Below, one piece after another: positions 1-10,312 of a stretch of 64,000 nucleotides of DNA; position 1 is the stretch's first letter, and every line of letters starts with the position of its first letter. The notes under the pieces were generated by a model that saw only the letters and a list, made by a program, of their open reading frames with translations, did not search any database and was not told the origin of the DNA. The position numbers and the translations under genes are program-made. The stretch lies in assembly GCA_032622095.1 (NCBI GenBank), contig CP136062.1, positions 136,502,960 to 136,566,959 of the forward strand. The letters run 5' to 3'. The DNA comes from Siphonodentalium dalli (lineage: Eukaryota; Mollusca; Scaphopoda; Gadilida; Siphonodentaliidae).

Positions 1-856
1 GGCTGTCATGTCACATTCCAGGGAATAAATAGCCCAGTCAGAAATATATGAAACACTGATATACAGACTATGTATTGAAATGACAGAAATGTATCTCAAT
101 ATATAACCATGGAAGTGATAATAAGTCAAATGATTACGTGTAATAACGCAAGATGCCTGAAGTTGGTAATTGTTGTGAACATCAGTGAGTTACTTTTCAA
201 ATTTAGTTGAAATTTTATGTAGATCCAAAGAGGAAATTTTATGAATATTTAGAAAATAAATTACTCTTTTCAGTTGATTATTCAGGGATTGTCGGCGAGT
301 TCACAAACTGTTTTCATGTTTGACTCCCCACATATCCAATGAAACAGGGTACTTTATCTCCATTGTAATTCAACGAGAAGCAATTTTTATCAGCATTACA
401 TCATATCCTGGTCGAAGTCTGACTGAATTAACCCCTTCTATACTAAATACTCATTGAGGAGTGGTTCCCTTAGCAAATGTTCAGATAATAAGTTCAACAA
501 ACAACCACTTATTATCTGAACATTTCCCACCAAAGAATACCTGTACTCTTGGGCTTCAAATAAAAGTGCAGACCCAAATAAATGTGCAGGGAGGAAATCC
601 TGACACAATTGAATTAAAGTGAAGACCCAAATAATAGTGCAGGGTGCAATTCATCTCAGTTTAATCAATAATTTACTTTATCACATAATTTGGCCATAAA
701 AGCAGTTTCATAATTATCGGTAATAGACACGTTTAATATCAGCGCGTGCGATGACGTCACGGCGTTCTTCAAATAACTTGCGATCGCTGTAGTTTATGAT
801 TGTTGTTTTCGATGAATATTTCGCGTTGCTTCGGGTTTATTTGATCATGTGATAAA
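1..856. other. Non-coding, contains a short hairpin and a dispersed motif
   Basis: I see no supportable gene. A perfect 19-bp inverted repeat lies at 475-493 and 507-525 with a 13-bp loop. At about 549-645 there are two direct copies of a block with AAATAAAAGTGCAG or AAATAATAGTGCAG cores, which also occurs near 2262-2350 and 7950-8045, so it belongs to a dispersed repeat family. Confidence 0.6.
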
Positions 857-985
857 AGGTATCTCACACTCGTCCTATTTTATACGTAATTTATCAACCT
901 CGTCCTCGGTAAACCTCGGCTCAAATCGAATTTAGTGAACTCGGTTGATAAATTCCGTATAAAATAGAAACTCATGTGAGATCCT
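857..985. repeat. Foldback (inverted) repeat, arms of about 46 bp
   Basis: The arm at 857-902 (beginning AGGTATCTCACACTCGTCC) is imperfectly reverse-complementary to 940-985 (ending CATGTGAGATCCTC). Only about 37 bp separates them. The tract abuts the palindromic MITE that follows. It contains no ORF and is probably a small non-autonomous foldback element or part of one. Confidence 0.65.
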
Positions 986-997
986 CTATATCTACAT

Positions 998-1204
998 TAA
1001 TGCTCTAAATAATCGACTCCTTAACCACAGCAGAATTATGGGTAACTTTTCAGGATTTAGTCGGAAATATGGCTTGTTGCCATTCATCGGAAAGCTCTCG
1101 GCGAGAGCTTTCCGATGAATGGTAACAAGCCATATTTCCGACTAAAACCTGAAAAGTTACCCATAATTCTGCTGTGGTTAAGGAGTCGATTACTTAGGGC
1201 ATTA
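998..1204. mobile_element. Palindromic MITE, copy 1
   Basis: Nearly the whole 207 bp is one hairpin: the left arm from TAATGCTCTAAATAATCGAC pairs with the right arm ending GTCGATTACTTAGGGCATTA, meeting near CTCTCGGCGAGAG. Related copies lie at 2350-2679 and 22075-22224, so this is a mobile family. It has no coding capacity. TA at each end is the simplest candidate target duplication, but I cannot fix the ends exactly. Superfamily not assigned. Confidence 0.85.
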
Positions 1205-1252
1205 CTGTATTCTAGGCTAAGATGACTTAAATTCAACTAAAACAGGTCTAAC

Positions 1253-2148
1253 CAGGCCTGGCCCTTTGAAATTGGAAGGAGGGCAATGATCGCCCTCCTT
1301 AATTTATCCCAGGAGGGCTATTTTATCTGACCATATGATGCGAAGCATCATCCGAGTCTCGCAGAGGCGAGCGGGGCTGAGTTTGAGAGGGGGTGTCCCC
1401 CTCTCATGATTAGGGGGGTCCGGGGGTCTTCCCCCGGGAAATTTTTAATATGTAGTGTCCCTGAGAGCGATTCTGGCATATATTTGTGGATTTTGTTCAG
1501 TGTTTCTTGAGGGAAAAAATGTAGTTTTGTGTGACCCACATTATGTGAGTAAAGGGGGGATGCCCTATAGCAGAAGAGTCCACAATTAGAGGTACCATGT
1601 CTTACCCACCAGAAGCTGACATTAGCTAATGATAGGTAGAGCACTCTGCTGTATAGGCAGTTTCTGATATAGTCATAAAGAGTAGGAAAATAAAAGATAG
1701 CAGAAACCCAGAGAACACATACAAATTTCGTGTTATGATTTATATTTCATAATAATATTTAATTTAATCATTGTATAATCAAAGTTATGTGAAAAAGAAA
1801 TAATCAAAAAAGCGAGGCCCCCTGGTCATTTCTGTAAATTTAGTACCCGTGAGGTCTCCATGTCGTTACTGTACATTTATTAACCACGAGTTTCCCAGTC
1901 CGGATCCCCCGTCTTTGTAAAATAATGGCGCTTAACATGTATATGCATATGTAAACCATAATATTTATATACTTATTAAAAGATACCAACACTGAAATTT
2001 TTTTTTTTTTTATTTTTTTTTAAATTTTTATTTTTTTTTTTTTTTTTATTATACTTACGCGAGGAGGGCGATAGGCGCCCTCCTTATTTTAATTTCAGGC
2101 GGGCAGAGGCGGGCGAGGGCGATCGCCCGCCTTAAAAGGCCAGGCCTG
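1253..2148. mobile_element. hAT-like non-autonomous TIR element (about 0.9 kb)
   Basis: The left end CAGGCCTGGCC is reverse-complementary to the right end GGCCAGGCCTG, and TCTAAC is directly repeated just outside both ends (1247-1252 and 2149-2154). A CAGG-type terminus with a 6-8 bp target duplication suggests a hAT-like element. Subterminal sequence is also palindromic (GGAGGGC...GCCCTCC near both ends). The interior holds a long T-rich tract (about 1998-2048) and no transposase. The small open frames inside it look like chance. Confidence 0.6.
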
Positions 2149-2261
2149 TCTAACAAGACTTACATGGTTCTCTTCAGAACAACCTAGCACAATAATTGAC
2201 AACTTGGGACAATATTAAGAACTTTAAATAAAATCTCCTAATTAAATATTGGAAAATAATA

Positions 2262-2349
2262 AATGTGCAGACCCAAATAAGGTGTGTGCAGGGGGAATTT
2301 GGGCTGAAAATTAATAAAAGTGCCTGCACTATTATTTGGAGCCCGAGAG
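2262..2349. repeat. Dispersed AAATAAAAGTGCAG repeat
   Basis: Contains inverted and direct copies of a GTGCAGACCCAAATAA-type motif, ending in ATTATTTGGAGCCCGAGAG. The same motif and ending occur at about 549-645 and 7950-8045. The family has short internal inverted motifs and no coding capacity. Confidence 0.55.
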
Positions 2350-2679
2350 TAATGCCCTAAATAATCGACTCATTAACCACAGCAGAATTATGGATAATTT
2401 ATCCGGATTTAGTCGGAAATATGGCTTTTTGTCATTCATCGGAAAGCTCTCAGTGAAAGCTTTCCGATGAATGGCAACAAGCCATATCTCCGACAAAATC
2501 CTGAAAAAATACCCATAATTCTGCTGTGGTTAAGGAGTCGATTATTTTTCAGGATTTAGTTGGAAATATGGCTCGGTGAGAGTTTTCCGATGAATGGCAA
2601 TAAGCCCTATTTCTGACTAAGTCCTGAAAAATTACCCATAATTCTGCTGTGGTTAAGGAGTCGATTATTTAGGGCATTA
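2350..2679. mobile_element. Palindromic MITE, copy 2, with an extra partial arm
   Basis: A hairpin homologous to 998-1204 runs from TAATGCCCTAAATAATCGAC to about 2545. It is followed by a further, degenerate partial hairpin (2545-2679) ending GTCGATTATTTAGGGCATTA. The extra portion indicates a partial duplication or nested insertion of the same family. The terminal TAA (read on the minus strand) stops the reading frame at 2677-2995. Confidence 0.8.
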
Positions 2680-2995
2680 ATCTACCTGTGAATGAGCAAT
2701 ATTTAGTCCTTGTTGTTCTTTGTTAAGAGCAGCATCATCAAATTCATCTGAATCAAATTCCACGTCAGAATAAGTGTCCACTATACTCTCATCCAGTTCA
2801 GCGACACTAAGAGATGTGCTCTCTTTCTGTTGTTTGTGAATTTGCTTTGGGCTTCTGTCAGCTGAATGTTTTTCGTCATCACTCGAACTCCAAGTAATTG
2901 ATCCTTCATCTACAGTTAAAAATGCAGAGGTATGCAGAGGAGATGCTGTGGCTGAGTTGTGGCATATGTAAATATGTGCTTGAGTAGAACTGAGC
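2677..2995 (-). CDS. Possible terminal exon, acidic Ser/Asp/Glu-rich protein
   Basis: On the minus strand a CTATTTGCAG acceptor-like site ends at 2996, followed by about 105 codons rich in Ser, Asp and Glu (for example SDVEFDSDEFDDAALNKEQQ), ending at a TAA at 2677-2679. Composition looks coding rather than random and suggests a disordered acidic region. No family is recognised. A weak donor (CACAG then GTAGAT, exon end 2686) would allow it to be internal instead. The phase does not fit a direct join to the exon candidate at 4120-4372 in this frame. The stop codon comes from the terminal bases of the adjacent MITE. It could instead be a remnant of a mobile-element ORF. Confidence 0.35.
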
Positions 2996-3024
2996 CTGCA
3001 AATAGTGTCTGTCATTTGCACAAT

Positions 3025-3285
3025 GAGGTCCCCAGAGGGTGAATTTAGTGATGCTATTCCGCACAGCGGGCTAGCATCACCAAATTCACCCTCTGGGAAC
3101 CTCATTCTGCTTAGGCCTGAACTGCTATGGAAGACCTAGAATCAGATTGAAGTTCCACAGTTGAAGTTGGTGTTGTTCAGAGGGTGAATTTGGTGATGCT
3201 AGTCCACTGCGCAGGATAGCATCACTAAATTCACCCTCTGGGAACCTCATTCTGCAAATGTCAGACACTCTATTTGCAGGCTTGA
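3025..3285. repeat. Two related hairpins in inverted surroundings
   Basis: CAGAGGGTGAATTTAGTGATG and its complement form a hairpin at about 3035-3105, and a second related hairpin lies at about 3178-3250. Outside them, CCTGCAAATAGTGTCTGTCA (near 2996) is the approximate complement of a segment near 3255-3280. The arrangement is a nested palindrome with both hairpin loops near 30 bp. Confidence 0.6.
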
Positions 3286-3769
3286 GTGGAACCCGAGAAC
3301 CGAATTTGGTCAAAATCAGATAAACTTTTTTGCAGTTATCAAGCTTATGTAACAGAATGGAATCTCAGAAAATAATCAAGAAGGCACATGGTAAATCCTT
3401 AAAGAAAGTTTGGACAGGACTCAGGGTTATCCTAAGTTCAAACAGCAGGCCAACCTATTTTTCCCAATTTTAGCCTAAAAATTCCCAATCACATATTCTT
3501 CCAGTTTTAATCTAGTTTCAACTGTCGGTTCAATTAGTTACCCTCATAACTGGCGAAAGTTTGCACGTAAAGCTCTTCGAAATGAGCAACAAACACCTCA
3601 CAAGAAAACCATAGTCAGAAATGGTATCGCGCTTAGGATCATATATTATATACCCATGATTGTAATTATAGAATATAAAATATATTGGTTTCGCGAATGA
3701 CCAACTCAGAACTGAGGTGCAAGGGGGGTGTGGCGCAAATTTATGCAAAACGTGTCTGTTTGGATTCAA

Positions 3770-3860
3770 GGGGGGGGGGGGGGGGGGGGGGGGGTGCGAG
3801 TTGGAATTCCCCAAAGTGGACACCCCATCCCCCAACGGAGATCCTCCAGCCACGTCCCTG
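3770..3860. repeat. Poly-G tract in a dispersed repeat
   Basis: An uninterrupted G run of over 20 is followed by TGCGAGTTGGAATTCCCCAA and an AGCCACGTCCCTG-type ending. The same order (G- or C-run, GTTGGAAATTCC, ACACCCC, AGCCACGTCCC) appears at about 40115-40225, 41300-41420 and 51180-51310, so this is a repeat family with a homopolymer core. Confidence 0.6.
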
Positions 3861-4119
3861 AGTAGAAGTTATGATACAAATTTTGTTAAGAGGTAACGGT
3901 CATGACATGAATGGACACATGGACGGATTCCCACTGTCATTAATCAATCATAGGTCAAATACAATTACAACAAAATCATTAGCATTTTGTGTTAGAATTC
4001 CTTTAGCAACATCCTCCAGTTGCTGTCAGGTATCTATTAAATATATCGTCCAAAATATAAATGACAAGCTGCTCAACTCTCTTGGTTTACATGTAGGTTA
4101 AATAATGAACTATACTCAC

Positions 4120-4372
4120 AGCTGTCAGATGCTTCAAATCGCTGAAACACACCACTTTTTAAGTTAGTCTTTTTTGGACGTTTTTGTCTTGGCAAATTTT
4201 CCTGTTTTGAAGCATTAACATGAAAATAAGCCATATCTGACATACATCGACTCCAATCACTGGCCTTTATTCCGCCTTCAATTCCTGATTGCTGGTGATT
4301 TGGTGTTTGAACTTTTTTTGGATGTTGATCCTTTGTTAAATCAGATGGAAATTCTGTATGCTCATAGCTCAG
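4120..4372 (-). CDS. Probable internal exon, unknown protein
   Basis: On the minus strand a TATTTTAG acceptor precedes an open frame of 84 codons, and a strong donor (CAGCT then GTGAGTATAG) follows at 4119. The peptide begins LSYEHTEFPSDLTKDQ and includes SDWSRCMSDMAYFHVNA and a basic KRPKKTNLK stretch that could be a nuclear localisation signal. Both consensus splice sites and an uninterrupted frame make a real exon plausible. I recognise no domain. Neighbouring minus-strand coding-like segments lie upstream (4535-5069) and downstream (2677-2995), but the reading phases do not let me join them simply. It could be part of an unannotated gene or of a DNA transposon with introns. Confidence 0.45.
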
Positions 4373-4534
4373 CTAAAATAGACACATCACCTCATAGCGA
4401 ATTGTTGAATGTTAAAGTGATATGAAACACTCCAGTAGGGTGATCAAATAGAAATTGAGAATAATCCTGCTCAAAGTAGTTATTTTTTATGAATATTAAA
4501 CCAAATTGACAACACACACCGTCATTCATATATA

Positions 4535-4867
4535 TTAATTAAATGCAATGACTCTCGATGGCGAAATCATTTGTGTTAGTTTATCGCCGATAGTTGCATC
4601 CCAAATCGAGATGTAAATATTTACAATTGAGCATAGTTCAGCCGACTTTTTCTGTGGAGTGGTATGGTCGATTTCTTTGAAATGTTTGATGATGTACGCA
4701 TGTAGGTAGAATGCTACATAATCCATATTCCCCAGATTGGCATAGCAACTGAGTACTAACTTATCAATTTCACGCACCCGAACAAGTCCATAAAATGTCT
4801 TTAAAAGATCATGAAGACTTTGCATAATGATAGGCCTAAGTCCCATACACAGCCACAACCATGCCAT
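4535..4867 (-). CDS. Coding-like segment, repeated in decayed form elsewhere
   Basis: An open frame of 110 codons whose conserved part includes GLVRVREIDKLVLSC and SIVNIYISIWDATIGDKL, ending SPSRVIAFN. Two decayed copies lie in the tandem duplication at 55156-56125 (opposite orientation), where the frame is broken but matching DNA such as AATTGTAAATATTTACATCT survives. It is therefore a multicopy sequence, probably a fragment of a transposon ORF or of a gene with pseudogene copies. I recognise no catalytic motif. The first residues, before about LLKTFYGL, may not be coding. Confidence 0.4.
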   Translation of the reverse strand: MAWLWLCMGLRPIIMQSLHDLLKTFYGLVRVREIDKLVLSCYANLGNMDYVAFYLHAYIIKHFKEIDHTTPQKKSAELCSIVNIYISIWDATIGDKLTQMISPSRVIAFN

Positions 4868-5069
4868 TTGCGGGGCCTTTCAATAAATTCCACAGTTGTG
4901 TGGCCTCCACGATAAATAATTTCCGCGAACATTTCATCCGCGCAGCACTGTAAGATGCATGTGTAGAGACCTGGAGCATCTGCTGAACAGTTGACAGTTG
5001 TGCACGTCGATGACTAGTGAGTACATTGCTAATATACCATAATTCTATCATGATACATTTGTATCTCAT
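4836..5069 (-). CDS. Coding-like segment upstream of the 4535-4867 frame
   Basis: A TTTTTCACAG acceptor-like sequence precedes an open frame of 77 codons containing RKLFIVEATQLWNLLKG. It overlaps the start of the next minus-strand frame (4535-4867) in a different phase, which suggests a frameshift or an undetected junction between them. No domain is recognised. The codon composition is plausible for coding sequence, but support is limited to frame length and proximity. Confidence 0.3.
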   Translation of the reverse strand: MRYKCIMIELWYISNVLTSHRRAQLSTVQQMLQVSTHASYSAARMKCSRKLFIVEATQLWNLLKGPANGMVVAVYGT

Positions 5070-5688
5070 ACTGTGAAAAACTGATGCATAACTTAAAATG
5101 TAGCTTTGCAGATACAGGGCCTCCAGCTTAATGATCTTTGTTATATTACATGTTAGGGGACAAACATGAATTATGTGATAATATCATTCACTGCAATTAT
5201 TTTCACAAAAATCAGTTTTTATTTTATTTAAATATCGCCCAGCACTATTAATAATATCTTTTAAAATAGTTTGTTTTATATAACCTCAAAAACACATGAT
5301 CAGGGCTGTTACAAGAGTTCATATAGTGAATAATTGCAGACAATGAACAATAATATAGCGTACATTTGAAAAAAACACATATACATGTAGTAGAATATGG
5401 GACCATGTGCATGTGAAAATTAGAGTTCAACAATAAAAACACTGACACATAGCCGAGACTATACAGGTGTGAGCTCTAAAATCAAATAAACGGTCATTGA
5501 CCACACACACCACCCCCCCCCCCCTGAAAAAATATGGTTTACTTAAGACTAAGACTAAGAGTCTGGCTATTTTGGAACAAAAAATATCAAAAATCATTAA
5601 AAAATTGTAAATTAGAATGGTAAAAAGTCGACTGTCGTCCATATACAATATAAGGGTAAAAATATCATGACGGTACTTGACATTTTCA
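5070..5688. other. Non-coding gap
   Basis: AT-rich sequence with a C run near 5512-5524. The small open frames here show no domain or coding signature. I see nothing further. Confidence 0.5.
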
Positions 5689-6629
5689 CAGTGTAGTGTT
5701 GAAATGATTATCCGACTAATCGACGTCGACGCGGTTATTAGTCAACCCCAAAATCTGCTAGTCGGTTAATTGGGAAAAAGCATTACCTATATATGCTATC
5801 ACGACAGCAGTGCTATTGCACGGCCATATTATCACGTAAGCTGTAACAGTTAATAACACATACTAACTTCTTAAAGCCTAATTGTATTGTTCCTTTAAAG
5901 ATGCCGCTGCCATCAGGCATGCATGGTCGGTGACCTGAACTGAACTGAACCCAATGTATGCATGTGTGGGCGCGGTTTCTTTTATGTTAATCATCAAAGA
6001 CTGAGCACCATGAACACTGTCTAATTCGGTGTGGTGCAATTGATCCATGATAACTTCTCACTATGGCATGTGTAATATTAGAGTAATGAAGCAACAAAAT
6101 GGCAAAACAAGCATGCTTTTAAAGTCAACTCAGTAATTTAATAGCGTCTAATAAAGCCCCCCCCCATGTGACATGAGGCGCCTATTCAGAGAGAAAATAA
6201 AACACACCCGACATCTCATTAGCGAGACTTACGAACAAGACTTGCCTATTTATTTCCTGGTTGCCGGCGAAGATTTAAAAAAAAAAAATGTTTTATTACC
6301 GGGTCTACCTATTTGCAGAAATCCGCCTGATCGGAGAAAGCCGGAGAAATCTCGCGTAAATGCAGAAAGCTGGGTCGGATTTCTGTCTGGATATAAATAG
6401 ATTATAATTAACGCCACCGGTGTATAGTATACTGTGCTTGAAAATATAATATCCACTGGTGTTATGCGGGATTAGGTCGATGTAAAAGCTGCGAATGGGT
6501 CGCTTTAAAAGCTGTAGTGTTACCCCGAATACGGTAGACTCAATAAAATAGTCCGACACAGATTAGCACATGTGCTGATATTGATAATTACCACACCCTT
6601 TGGAAAGCATGCGATCGTGTGGTAATCAA

Positions 6630-7065
6630 GGATGGATTTTGACGAAATTTTATACTTAGGGGTACATTTGTCTGGGGAGTGTTTTGGACGGGTCAATTCG
6701 TGACCCCGACCTGACCTTGACCTTTAAAACAGTCAATTCAAGGTCAAATTGGGTAAAACGGACAGATTTCGACGAAATTTGATACCTAGGTGTACTTTTG
6801 TCCGGAGAGTGTTTTGGACGGGTCAAATCATGACCCCGACCTGACCTTGACCTTCAATATGGTAAATCCAAGGTTAAATCGGGTAAAACGGATGGATTTC
6901 GACGAAATTTTATACCATGGGATACTTTTGTCCGGGGAGTGTTTTGGACGGGTCAAATTGTGACCCCCGACCTGACCTTGACCTTCAAAATGGTCAATTC
7001 AAGGTCAAATTGGGTAAAACGGACGGATTTCGACGAAATTTTATACCTAGGGGTGGTTTTTATAT
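6630..7065 (+). repeat. 130-bp satellite array, about 3.3 units
   Basis: Units start at about 6630, 6760, 6890 and 7021, each with GATTTCGACGAAATTTTATA or a close variant, followed by GGAGTGTTTTGGACGGGTCA and TGACCTTGACCTT. Period is 130-131 bp. Each unit carries CCTGACCTTGACCTT, with two TGACCTT half-sites 1-2 bp apart. The frame at 6917-7141 is only a satellite read-through. Confidence 0.85.
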
Positions 7066-7141
7066 AAAGATGGGTAAATACCAACACCCCATCCGATCTA
7101 TGGACGGGACATTCTATGTAGCACTCTACACTGCCTTTTAG

Positions 7142-8700
7142 TGTTTCGACCTATTTTGTTCCCCCAATTTAGGAATTGGTGAACCCACAAGGTCATCATC
7201 AGGAGAGAACGGAAGTAAGATTCCTCAAAGTAACTGAGGGATTGACACATATATGTATGTGTGCATGGTTTATACAGTCTGTCTCAGGACAGCTGAGTTG
7301 AGCGATGGCCTTCAAGTAGGCTTCGCATGTTGTTCATAGTAACATGCCTATTAGGCCAAAACAAAAAGATACTATGTTTCCGTACATCGACCGACCCTAA
7401 AAATAACCCGCCGACCCTAATCTTTTTATTGATATTTTTTACTGTTTTTATCGCTAATGCTCATAAATATTGATAATCATTAGGTGCATGGTTTCTAACA
7501 TAAGCAGTATGCCTTATTTAGGTACATGGTTTCTAACATAAGCCTGTGATAAGTGACATGAAGTGTGACAGTTGTCTCAAAAGCCACAGGTGTGTGATGG
7601 GTTGTGGATTGATAGGCATGAATCTTGCAATTTTAATTTCAAGAGAGTGGATCTCGTACCTGCTTTACCAGTATGCCTTGTTTGGGACTTATGGAACATA
7701 TTCATGAGTTCCAAATAAACATGCATGCCCATTTATTATTTTCTTGGGAAATCCCCCCCCCCCCCCCCCCCCCCCTGCACAGTGCTTATCTTAGTCTGCA
7801 AGTTTATTAATTTTGAGGCTATGAAAAGTATATGGCATACATGTCAATATCGAATAAAACTCTACATGACACATACTACATGGTATGTTGATTCCTATGC
7901 TTGACCTACATGTACTATAAATTTTTTAACTATAGTTGATGTTTTGCTCAGAGTTATTTGGGTCTGCACTATTTTAACTTTCAATGGAATTTTTCCTGTG
8001 CACTATTATTTAGGCCTGCACTTTTATTTGGAGCCTGAGAGTACCGGTAGGAACACTATAAACAGACGTGTGTGTATCTGTATCTATATACATGTATATA
8101 GGTTATGACCACATATGTTAGGCCTTAGGGGTACAGCTACTGTTTCCAAAAACCAGGCATGCTAGGTTGGGTGCACTGGCTACCTCTAGACAATGGGATG
8201 CTGTTGTCACAATACAAGTACGGTATAATGGCGGTATTATGGGTAAAATTCTTATAAAAGTTAGTGACATCAATCTCATACCAAGTTTATAGCCAAATTT
8301 ATAAAATGTGGTATGTGAAAAATAAATAACATCCTTATTAAAGCATGAAGTAAGTTTGATCTTTCATCAATCTTAATGTATATTTCCTAGTGCTGTGTTT
8401 ATCAAGTAATACTTTCCCACAACACAAGTTGGCATTTTATGTCATTTTCGGTCGAGGTAATTCAATATTTCTGCAGCTGGGTAAAAAATATCAGAATAAA
8501 ATTAAAAAAAAAAAATTTCCCTACCTACCTACCCTAATTTTTTCACTTCGTTATCGGAAACATACTATCTTTTTTTTTGCCTTATAATAAGCGTGAGTAA
8601 TTGCGTCATTCGTTGTGAAATAGCAATGAGTCGGAAGCAACATTATGTGCAAGTTATCGCAGACTGGAGTTGTGTGGTCTGCACTTAATAGTAATTTGAA
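7142..8700. other. Non-coding gap with C run and dispersed repeat
   Basis: A C run of about 26 lies at 7748-7773. A copy of the GTGCACTATTATTT / CACTTTTATTTGGAGCC repeat lies at about 7950-8045 (compare 549-645 and 2262-2349). A short direct duplication (GTACATGGTTTCTAACATAA) is near 7485-7545. No supportable gene. Confidence 0.55.
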
Positions 8701-8702
8701 TC

Positions 8703-8965
8703 GTTAAACTAGAGATCCAAATATCCCCTATAAAGGGCCCCTATATCTTAAGATATTAAAGACAGAAAATGTCGTTAAACTATTAAAGACCGAAAAATGT
8801 CGTTGAACTATCAACGACCGAAAAATGTCGTTAAACTACAAAAACCGAAAAATGTCGTTAAACTACAAAGACCGAAAAATGTCGTTAAATTGGAGATCCA
8901 AACATCCCCATACCCTTATTTTGAGACATTAAAGAACGAAATATGTCGTTACACTATAGATACAG
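8703..8965. repeat. Short-period array: GACCGAAAAATGTCGTTAAA
   Basis: About eight imperfect units with core GACCGAAAAATGTCGTTAAA, spaced roughly 20-35 bp, framed by AGAGATCCAAATA segments. A homologous array is at 56195-56470. The periodic frame at 8797-9051 (KNVVKLQ repeats) is simply the array translated. It may be the internal part of a dispersed element. Confidence 0.75.
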
Positions 8966-9984
8966 ACCGAAAAACTAGAGATGAACTGCAAATATATTCC
9001 TGTATGCACCCGCCCCGTAACGGAATAATATATTATATATGCACCATATAAATCAAAATATCAATTATAAATGCATGGTTGACTGAATAAAAGAAAATGA
9101 TTTGAATTTAGTATATTATATGCATCACAGGCATCGCTGTCTTTTCGACTACAGTTCATAAATTATAGCAAAGTTGGGTGAATTTCAACTTGGTATACAG
9201 TTTATATATCGGGTCACCCATTCCATTTTATTTTCGGCCTCCAACCACACAAACACAAGTTAATTATTATCTATTTATATCCAGACAGAAACCCGACCCG
9301 GCTTTCTGTATTTACGCGAGATTTCTCCGGCTTTCTCCGATCAGGCGGATTTCTGCAATTAGTAGAACCGTTAGTATACCTGCATTCCCCAAACCCCAAG
9401 ATTACATGTATATCGATCACTATATGGAGGTTCGGGAGCGCTGGGTTTAAGACATCAAATTGTGAGACTCACGGGCAAAACGGGAGATTATACAGTTCTC
9501 ATACTTCCCGTTTGAACGTTCTGAAACGGAGAGTTGGGTACACAAAACTGTGATGTCACACGGCCAATTTTAAATTTTTATACATATTGGCATAGAAACG
9601 GGAACTTTCGCCAGTTTCGGAAGGGGTCCGACTAATCGACTAGTATTCGATTACCTCTGTCGATTATTCTTTCTCCTGAAAATCACTAACCGTTTCAACA
9701 CTAGTGTAGTGTCTAGAAATAGAATTGCAACAAGTTATTGAACTTTGAACTTTAACTTCGAAGTTGGAACAATATTTTAAATTTTATTTCAAATTATTGG
9801 GAAATCCGCGAATCCTGGGGACCTACTGCAAATCGTCGTACTGCCCTGGCCCCTGTGAATATTATTTACCTTTCTCTTTTTGGTATTCATCGCTACACAA
9901 GTGGCTAGAAATGGTTTTAAAAGTTTGGTTTGTGACAATTTGCCGTCTTCAAATTTCGTGCATAAAACTTTGACCGGAAGTACA

Positions 9985-10312
9985 CTGCGATTGGCGATTA
10001 TCGCAATACGATAGGGGAACACTTTGACGTTCGTACTCATATTTCACCAATTTTTGTACCTGTCTTGCCTGTCCTAAGTTGCACGGGAAAATGACTAATT
10101 TGATTCTATTTGTCGTTATATACATATTTATCACCCCATTTATTATTCATTTTCATAAAAATAAAATAAAAGAAGCCGAAGATGACATGTTTAAAATGTT
10201 TGAAGCATGAATTTGGCGATATGTTGTTATCAGAGTACGTTATACTTGTGATAGTTACGTTACGCACACGGTGTTCCCCTATCGTATTGCGATAATCGCC
10301 AACCGTACACTG
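9985..10312. repeat. Inverted pair around a 0.25 kb spacer
   Basis: GGCGATTATCGCAATACGAT with the following GGGGAAC (9994-10022) recurs in reverse complement at about 10272-10303, nearly identical over about 33 bp. The intervening sequence has no ORF. This looks like a MITE with TIRs, though I cannot see a clear target duplication. It directly precedes the LINE. Confidence 0.6.

Larger units (their letters stand above)
5689..9710. mobile_element. Interval with hAT-like ends, probably a composite of nested repeats
   Basis: The left end TAGTGTTGAAATGATTATCC (from 5694, preceded by CAGTG) is the approximate inverse of the right end AACCGTTTCAACACTA (about 9689-9704). Both are followed inward by CCGACTAATCGAC-type sequence. 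A TAGTGTTGAAA-type terminus is typical of hAT elements. A second inverted pair lies inside: 6316-6415 and 9262-9356 share AGAAATCCGCCTGATCGGAG in opposite orientation. No transposase frame survives. The interior holds a satellite array, a C run and dispersed repeats. The outer ends may come from one ~4 kb element or from two related solo elements. Confidence 0.45.

Noticed and set aside
3530-3853. Proline-rich frame across a poly-G tract
   Set aside because: The proline run comes from the homopolymer. No coding signature on either side, and the tract is part of a dispersed repeat.
6630-7065. CRISPR array
   Set aside because: The whole 130-bp unit is conserved; there are no unique spacers between short repeats, and the genome is eukaryotic.
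8797-9051. Protein with KNVVKLQ repeats
   Set aside because: It is only the translation of a short-period DNA array whose unit length keeps the frame open.
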